A stretch of 45,064 nucleotides of DNA from Methanobrevibacter sp. Its GTDB lineage: Archaea > Methanobacteriota > Methanobacteria > Methanobacteriales > Methanobacteriaceae. The stretch is from positions 1-45,064 of the forward strand of contig JAGCBE010000182.1 of assembly GCA_017652345.1 (NCBI GenBank). The letters are read 5' to 3'. Shown piece by piece: positions 40,277 to 45,064 of this stretch (position 1 is the stretch's first letter; every line of letters begins with the position of its first letter). The position numbers and the translations under genes are program-made. The notes under the pieces were generated by a model. That model made no database searches. It was not told the DNA's origin and saw only the letters and a list, made by a program, of their open reading frames with translations.

Positions 40277-41677
40277 TTAATAAGGTCGAACGTATTTTCC
40301 ACCAGTAGATCTACTCATAACTCCAACATCCGAGTCTTCAGTCTGATCGGCAAAATCTTTTAGTTCAACTGCTTCATTAGGATCTAGTTCCATACTGAAT
40401 AGTTTTTCTCTATTAACTAATTCAACCGCAGTCTTACTACTGATGATTCCTGCTTGTTGAAGCCCAACGATCATATTGATTTTTCCTGCTTTGATTTCTA
40501 TAGCTTCTTTTTCTGTTGTTTGTTTTAAACTAGGATATTCAAAATCTAAAACACTAGGAACAAAACCAAACAGGTGCATACAACCGATCTTCAGTACTTG
40601 ACTTACAAGACCTTTACATGGGGTTCTTATGGTTGTTTCGACCATATTGATGTAGTTGTCGATGTCAGCTTCTTCAGAGGAATTTAGATTAGAGATACTA
40701 ATTCCAAATAGTTTCGACACAGGTATTCTAATGTCGGAAGCGACTTGAATACGAGATTCTCTAGCTAGATCACTGAGTCCAGAGAAGCTAATTTGTTTTT
40801 GATCGTAACCATCAGTTGTATCGTGAACAATAGCCCCTTGATAGTTTTTAGTTTGTTGAACCATCTCTAAGTGTTTGAGAACTTGTTCTTCTCCTTTTGG
40901 ACTCATAAGCATTGTATTATATTTACTTATACTGTAAACATCAACTTTTGCTTCATCTACGAGTTCATAAGAGACGTTTTGATTTTTTAAATAGTTGTTT
41001 AAAGATCTCACGATACTTTCGGCAACTGACACACCCCAACCACTAAATAGTCCTCTTAGATATGAAGGGGCTTTGATACCATTCATTACAAGAACATGAG
41101 AGCCGTCAATTATATGTCCGTAATAGTTAAATACATTATGTGAGTCAGCTCCTCCTATTTCATCCAAAATATTTCCATTATCTGTGAGAATATTTAACTC
41201 CCAACGATCAGCGTCATAGAACTCTAAAAACCCATCTTTTTTTACCTTACTAAGATCAAACTTTTCAGTTTTACTTTGAGGGGTATTAATTATAAGCCCC
41301 GCTCCACCGAATAGTCTTGACCATTTCAAAGCTGATTTGAATCTTCCAAGAACCTCATCGGAGTAGAACCATTGTTGAAGTTCTGCGACATCTTCATTAT
41401 CTAGCTCACTACTTATTATTTTAAATTCCCCTCGGAAAGCTTCTTCTACTGGAAGATCTACTAGCACTTGCAAAAGCCCGTTCTCTAAATACATCCCTGC
41501 AAGAAGTGGACGTTGTAAGGTCATAAAGCTCATTCTAGTATTATATATAAGAGGAGAAATTGCCGATATTGGGGCAAAGTCTGAAGCTAGTAGTTTGTTT
41601 GTGAGTCCTGCAAGACCATTAGTCATTATACTATAACGGGAAATGTAAGATTCATTTGTATTTGTATTTTCGGACAT
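40277..41677 (-). CDS. Portal protein (DUF1073-like)
   Basis: A 466-residue protein with DUF1073-type portal features: MSFMTLQRPLLAGMYLENGLLQVLVDLPVEEAFRGEFKI (about 49-87), LKWSRLFGGAGLIIN (about 118-132), SGWGVSVAESIVRSLNNYLKNQN, and the conserved RESRIQVASDIRIPVSKLFGISISNLNSSEEADIDNY (about 308-344). It forms the DNA-entry ring. It is on the minus strand, divergent from the terminase genes, with a good promoter in the gap. The ATG at 41677 is not preceded by a strong ribosome site; TACCTTTAATATG-like sequence lies upstream. Confidence 0.9.
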   Translation of the reverse strand: MSENTNTNESYISRYSIMTNGLAGLTNKLLASDFAPISAISPLIYNTRMSFMTLQRPLLAGMYLENGLLQVLVDLPVEEAFRGEFKIISSELDNEDVAELQQWFYSDEVLGRFKSALKWSRLFGGAGLIINTPQSKTEKFDLSKVKKDGFLEFYDADRWELNILTDNGNILDEIGGADSHNVFNYYGHIIDGSHVLVMNGIKAPSYLRGLFSGWGVSVAESIVRSLNNYLKNQNVSYELVDEAKVDVYSISKYNTMLMSPKGEEQVLKHLEMVQQTKNYQGAIVHDTTDGYDQKQISFSGLSDLARESRIQVASDIRIPVSKLFGISISNLNSSEEADIDNYINMVETTIRTPCKGLVSQVLKIGCMHLFGFVPSVLDFEYPSLKQTTEKEAIEIKAGKINMIVGLQQAGIISSKTAVELVNREKLFSMELDPNEAVELKDFADQTEDSDVGVMSRSTGGKYVRPY

Positions 41678-41729
41678 AATGTATTACCTTTAATATGTGT
41701 GTAATTAATCTTTTAATACGGTTGTCTTT

Positions 41730-41758
41730 ATTGTATAATACGCAACCGCCAATATCAA
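41730..41758 (-). promoter_or_regulatory. Candidate promoter for portal operon
   Basis: On the minus strand TTGATA (41758-41753), a 17-base spacer and TACAAT (41735-41730); each is five of six against consensus. Transcription would start about 45 bases before the portal ATG. Confidence 0.65.
41734..41739 (+). promoter_or_regulatory. Candidate -10 for terminase operon
   Basis: TATAAT, preceded directly by TTG, 30 bases before the small terminase ATG, on the opposite strand to the portal promoter. No good -35 was seen, so it may be an activated or extended -10 promoter. Confidence 0.4.
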
Positions 41759-41768
41759 GACAGAACCT

Positions 41769-42401
41769 ATGGTAGATGTATTAGCAAAAGTTAAATCCTC
41801 TCAATCTCTTTCTGAGCTAAATTTCTTGAAAGCTTGTTCGATCTTTATAGACGAAAATTTTATGACCGATGAAGCTCCTGCGGAAGATGATTTGGACGCA
41901 ATCTTAAGACAAGTTAAAAAAGAGGAGAAGCTCGCCAAAGGAACTTTCGTAACAGTGCTTGATCTTGCATTGTTCTTAGGGTTTGAAAACAGCAAAGCTA
42001 TGTTTGAATTTACAAAAGATTTTTCTGGGCTTGGAAAAAAAGCTTTTGAATACGTGTTATCAACCATAGAAGCAAATCATATTCAAAACGCATATAAAAA
42101 CCCAAAAGGGTTTCCACTTATTATATCCTTGTTAGAGAAAGATCATAATTGGAAGAAGCCTGACTCAGCCCTTCCTACAAATATGAATACAATCAAGATA
42201 GATTATGGGGCTAACTTTAATCTTGTGGCTTCACAGTTTCAAGAACAGATGAAAGAGTCAATGTTAGAGGCTGTAAATTCAGTGAAGACTTTAACAAAAG
42301 CCGATGAGCAAAAGCTCATAGCTCCTAAATCTCAAGACGAGCAGAAAAAAATTTCCGTGGAAGAAGTTCGAGCAAAACTTCAAAAGGAGCTTAAACTCTA
42401 A
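41769..42401 (+). CDS. Probable small terminase subunit
   Basis: A 210-residue protein directly before, and one base overlapping, the large terminase gene (TAATG). It has a helical N-terminal part (SELNFLKACSIFIDENFM), an acidic linker DEAPAEDDLDAILRQVKKEEKLA, a region FVTVLDLALFLGFENSKAMFEFTKDFSGLGKKAFEYVLSTIEANHIQNAYKN that resembles the oligomerisation core of gp3-like DNA-packaging proteins, and a C-terminal coiled-coil-like tail. It would recognise the packaging site. The start has a weak ribosome site; function rests largely on position. Confidence 0.7.
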   Translation: MVDVLAKVKSSQSLSELNFLKACSIFIDENFMTDEAPAEDDLDAILRQVKKEEKLAKGTFVTVLDLALFLGFENSKAMFEFTKDFSGLGKKAFEYVLSTIEANHIQNAYKNPKGFPLIISLLEKDHNWKKPDSALPTNMNTIKIDYGANFNLVASQFQEQMKESMLEAVNSVKTLTKADEQKLIAPKSQDEQKKISVEEVRAKLQKELKL

Positions 42402-43780
42402 TGATCACGCTGAGAGATTTTTTTATTTTGCACGGACAAGCAGTTGGACAAGAAAGAACTGTTAAACCTTTTCATGATCTAATATTTACTAGACTCACTC
42501 AAGTGATCTTAGGTCAGCTTCCAAACGGTAAAAAAAATCTATCTATTAGCTTACCTCCCAGACACGGTAAGACCTTGATATCACAAGACTTTTTACTCTT
42601 TACAATGGGGCTGTTTCCTAACTCTAACAATATTATTATAAGCTATTCCTCAGATCTAGCACTACGAACAATTTCTGCGGTGAGAAATGTGATTCAAGAA
42701 AAGTGGTATACAGATTTATTTGGAACTTTGGTTGATAGCAGTTGTATTAACAAAGCTGATTTATTTACTACAAGAATGGGTGGACAACTCTATAGTGCAG
42801 GTATTGGAGGAGGTATTGCTGGATACGGAGCTGGGGTAAAGAACCAAGCTTATGGTGGATGTATTATACTAGACGATGTACTTAAATCTCAAGACGCAAA
42901 ATCTAATACTGAAAGAGAGAAGGTGAATACTCTTTTTACCGACTCTATTATTTCACGTACAAACACAACAAACACTCCTATCATTCTTATTATGCAACGA
43001 CTTCATAAATATGACCTTGTAGGATATTTGGAAGAAAATTTTGAAGACGATTGGGAGTTTTTACAAATTCCTGCGATAGGAAATGACGGTAAAGCTATTT
43101 GGGAGGAAACCTTCTCACTTAAAAAGTTAAATCGATTGAAAGAAATTAATCCTCACGCTTTTTATTCCCAGTATATGCAAGCTCCTATAATTGAGGGTGG
43201 ACAAGTTATTAAACCTGAGTGGTTTAAGTATTACAGCTCTCTTCCTGAAGGACTTAATAGGATGTTTATTACTTCAGATACTGCGATGAAGATGAAAGAG
43301 CGATCTGACTATTCAGTTCTATCTTGTTGGGCGACAAACGGAATTAATTTGTATCATATAGCTACCCGAAGAGGAAAATGGGAAGCTCATGAACTTTTGG
43401 AGCAAGCAGTGGTATTTTGGGATGATATGAGTAAAGAAGTGGTAGGACTAAAGCCTAGAGAATTTTTTATAGAAGATAAGGCTTCGGGAACTGGGCTTAT
43501 TCAGACCTTACAGAACAAAACCAACATCCCTGTGTTTGGAGTGCAAGTAGCCAAAGACAAACTTCAACGAGTCAAAGATGTTCTTCCTTATATAGTATCT
43601 GGCAGACTTTGGTTTAGAGAATCAGCTTCCGCCCTTTGTAATCAAGAAATAATATCCGAGTGTATGTGCTTTACCGACAACAATACTCATCTTCATGACG
43701 ATATAGTGGATACTATCACAATGGCTCTGAAGCTTTCCATAGCTGATGGTACTGTAAGTATTTATGACGTACTTGACTAG
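42401..43780 (+). CDS. terL: Large terminase subunit
   Basis: A 459-residue protein with both catalytic halves: Walker A PPRHGKT (about 52-58), Walker B CIILDD (154-159), and a downstream nuclease with acidic residues at SDTAMK (Asp293), FIEDKASG (Asp359) and HDDIVDT (Asp433, Asp434). It is the motor-nuclease of DNA packaging. It lies directly after the small subunit and is coupled to it by overlap. The zinc-finger gene after it is 42 bases away. Confidence 0.95.
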   Translation: MITLRDFFILHGQAVGQERTVKPFHDLIFTRLTQVILGQLPNGKKNLSISLPPRHGKTLISQDFLLFTMGLFPNSNNIIISYSSDLALRTISAVRNVIQEKWYTDLFGTLVDSSCINKADLFTTRMGGQLYSAGIGGGIAGYGAGVKNQAYGGCIILDDVLKSQDAKSNTEREKVNTLFTDSIISRTNTTNTPIILIMQRLHKYDLVGYLEENFEDDWEFLQIPAIGNDGKAIWEETFSLKKLNRLKEINPHAFYSQYMQAPIIEGGQVIKPEWFKYYSSLPEGLNRMFITSDTAMKMKERSDYSVLSCWATNGINLYHIATRRGKWEAHELLEQAVVFWDDMSKEVVGLKPREFFIEDKASGTGLIQTLQNKTNIPVFGVQVAKDKLQRVKDVLPYIVSGRLWFRESASALCNQEIISECMCFTDNNTHLHDDIVDTITMALKLSIADGTVSIYDVLD

Positions 43781-43822
43781 CTAAACTTGTGCATGATAAA
43801 ATTTATTTAGAGGATAGAAAGT

Positions 43823-44215
43823 ATGACGGACGAACTACTCAAAGAGGACAAGATAGCTGTATGCCCTGTATGTGGTAGCGAGTTTCTTGTCACTTCAAAG
43901 CATTTCATATATTGTTCCTTATCTTGCAGAAAACTAGCTGAGGGAAAAAAGAAGGGGAAGAGAAGATCTTCTAAAAGTAAGGTAAAAAAATGCGAGGGAT
44001 GTGGAAAGCTATTCCAAACTGACCGATATACTCCGAACCAAAAGTATTGTTCCCAAGATTGCTATTATTCTAAAATAGCAAAAAAGAAAGATCCTGACAT
44101 TGAGCAACCCGAAAGACATAGTGAACCAAGACGAGTTGTATGTACTAATTGTGGAGAGGCGTTTATGACTTCGAGGAATACTACTCTATGCCCCTTATGT
44201 AGGGAGCTTAGGTAG
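43823..44215 (+). CDS. Triple zinc-finger protein
   Basis: A 130-residue protein with three Cys-based zinc sites: CPVCGSEF...FIYCSLSC (about 14-35), CEGCGKLF...KYCSQDC (about 57-80) and CTNCGEAF...TTLCPLC (about 107-126), joined by Lys/Arg-rich linkers. The first two resemble treble-clef fingers often present in phage proteins next to terminase and HNH genes; no HNH histidines are seen. It is probably a DNA- or RNA-binding accessory of packaging. AGAGGATAGAAAG precedes the ATG, and a 22-base palindrome follows. Confidence 0.72.
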   Translation: MTDELLKEDKIAVCPVCGSEFLVTSKHFIYCSLSCRKLAEGKKKGKRRSSKSKVKKCEGCGKLFQTDRYTPNQKYCSQDCYYSKIAKKKDPDIEQPERHSEPRRVVCTNCGEAFMTSRNTTLCPLCRELR

Positions 44216-44221
44216 AAAGAA

Positions 44222-44243
44222 GGTCTATGAAATTTCATAGACC
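44222..44243. promoter_or_regulatory. 22-bp perfect palindrome
   Basis: GGTCTATGAA and ATTTCATAGACC form a complete palindrome across 44222-44243. There is no T-run after it, so it is more like an operator or an mRNA-end hairpin than a terminator. The next 120 bases before the protease gene are AT-rich with no gene. Confidence 0.5.
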
Positions 44244-44362
44244 CCCTGTTTAGCTTTGAAGAGTATAATTTAATTTTTTGAATGATACACTATTGCATAA
44301 TATTTCACAATCGTTTACAATTTTTTTGTCAATTAGAAAATTAATTTTTTTAGAGATATCTA

Positions 44363-44974
44363 ATGGAAGAAATTTTTGAAAAAAAACCTGTGAAAATTGT
44401 CGAAATACCTCTCATGACCGCAGGTCTTTGTGGCTACGGTGATAGTGGTAATGTCTATATTAAAGATTCTACTATGTATGAAATTATGCCTAAGCTTCTT
44501 GGTATATCAGTAATAGTTACACACCAAGGACAAGAAGCTGTAGGAGAAGTAGTAGAAGTATTTCAAAATCCAAACGACACAGATCAATGGATTGGAAAAT
44601 TATCTGTAAGAACTGAAGAGGCACGAAGCCTTTTAGAAGATGGTTGGGGTGTGTCAACTGCTTATAGAATTACTAGGGATACAGGAGTGTCAGGTAAATG
44701 GAATAATATAGACTATGTAACAGAGGTGCAAGATGTTGATTGGCTTCACGTTGCGATAGTAGAAAATCCACGTTACACTATTGCCAAGGATGGCTATTTT
44801 CTAAATTCTAAAAATGATAATGTAGTATACAGTCAAATATTGAAAAAAGAAAAAGAGAGGAAGTTTATGTTCAATTTATTCAAAACAAAAAAAGAAAAAA
44901 TTAATCTTAATGAAGACGAAAAGATCTATGTAAAACTTGATGATGAAGACATAGAGCTAAAAGATCTTATTTAG
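44363..44974 (+). CDS. Prohead protease (DUF2213-like), N-terminal part
   Basis: A 203-residue product. About residues 10-150 match the DUF2213-type head maturation protease: LMTAGLCGYGDSGNVYIKDSTMYEIMPKLLGISVIVTHQ (conserved H), VGEVVEVFQN, a segment DGWGVSTAYRIT, and VDWLHVAIVENPRYTIAKDGYFLN, where HxAIV..PRY is typical. It ends in INLNEDEKIYVKLDDEDIELKDLI at a TAG, which in related proteins runs on into the charged scaffold. The next frame starts with an ATG directly after the TAG. An internal ATG at 44867 with GAGAGGAAG upstream could start a separate scaffold product. Confidence 0.8.
   Translation: MEEIFEKKPVKIVEIPLMTAGLCGYGDSGNVYIKDSTMYEIMPKLLGISVIVTHQGQEAVGEVVEVFQNPNDTDQWIGKLSVRTEEARSLLEDGWGVSTAYRITRDTGVSGKWNNIDYVTEVQDVDWLHVAIVENPRYTIAKDGYFLNSKNDNVVYSQILKKEKERKFMFNLFKTKKEKINLNEDEKIYVKLDDEDIELKDLI
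44867..44869 (+). promoter_or_regulatory. Possible internal start for scaffold product
   Basis: ATG with a strong GAGAGGAAG (44855-44863) inside the protease gene, in frame. Nested scaffold starts are known in several phages; here the frame meets a TAG after 35 codons, so the product would be very short unless the stop is bypassed. Confidence 0.4.
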
Positions 44975-45064
44975 ATGGTGAAAGAAAAAGATGAAGATGA
45001 AAAGAATAAATACGCTGAAGATGATATGCTCAGCGAACTATACGGTGAAAGCATTACAGTTAAA
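44975..45064 (+). CDS. Scaffold portion, partial at window end
   Basis: Thirty codons (MVKEKDEDEKNKYAEDDMLSE...) start directly after the protease TAG and run off the window. No good ribosome site precedes the ATG. The last 18 residues match the gene at the window start (KKYAEDDMIIELNGESITVK) with few changes, so it continues into the scaffold region. It may be part of the same original protease/scaffold gene. Confidence 0.6.
   Translation, partial: MVKEKDEDEKNKYAEDDMLSELYGESITVK

Noticed and set aside
44972..44974. Genome-wide recoding of TAG as a sense codon
   Set aside because: Many genes here end in TAG at natural boundaries with the next start close by, and no suppressor tRNA was seen. 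The protease TAG is better treated as a local anomaly.
1..45064. tRNA genes
   Set aside because: No cloverleaf-like sequence with a recognisable T-loop GTTC-A-A and anticodon stem was noticed by eye; a tRNA search program would settle it.

Overview
The window reads as almost the whole genome of a tailed, contractile-tail (myovirus-type) bacteriophage, about 45 kb and visibly AT-rich. It carries packaging, capsid, neck, sheath, tube, tape-measure, baseplate and fibre genes plus a compact replication set. The two ends carry diverged copies of one ~76-base segment in the same reading frame of the prohead protease/scaffold region, so the contig is probably a circular or circularly permuted genome opened, or collapsed, at that repeat. 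The host cannot be named. A secreted protease and a lipoprotein with Gram-negative-type signal peptides, together with strong GGAG ribosome sites on most genes, suggest a low-GC diderm that uses Shine-Dalgarno initiation.

Layout. 41.77-45.06 kb (+): small and large terminase, a triple zinc-finger protein and the DUF2213-type prohead protease. This continues, allowing for circularity, into 0-2 kb (+): scaffold C-terminus, cement/decoration protein and DUF2184-type major capsid protein. 2.0-4.2 kb: head completion and neck. 4.2-8.3 kb: DUF3383-type sheath, tube, a tail-assembly chaperone pair with a well-placed -1 frameshift site, and a short tape measure. 8.3-13.9 kb: baseplate (Dit-like, plug, hub, spike, gp25-like wedge, J-like, DUF2612). 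13.9-16.8 kb: two fibre/collar proteins with related N-termini. 16.8-19.5 kb: a host-interaction/lysis-like cassette containing a membrane-anchored papain-like protease and a lipoprotein, but no recognisable classical endolysin.

19.6-28.0 kb: DNA metabolism, with a Cas4/DUF2800-like nuclease (-), VRR-NUC nuclease, ssDNA-binding protein, family A DNA polymerase, prim-pol/helicase fusion (all +) and an SNF2/DEAD helicase (-). 28.0-28.5 kb is non-coding and holds a candidate small RNA and a parS-like dyad. 28.5-30.9 kb: a P-loop protein, an RlmN/Cfr-like radical SAM enzyme and an unlisted 59-residue membrane protein. 30.9-37.4 kb (-): a serine recombinase with an unusual N-terminal extension, an HTH protein and a run of small unrecognised genes, several preceded by a shared leader element.

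37.4-38.9 kb is a 1.4-kb gene-free region with iteron-like repeats, a very AT-rich tract, a C-rich/G-poor tract and a 21-bp-phased repeat array; it is the best candidate for the replication origin or another cis-acting control region. Next come a zinc-ribbon protein (+) and the MuF-type minor head and portal genes (-), which face away from the terminase genes, an unusual arrangement for this normally collinear module.
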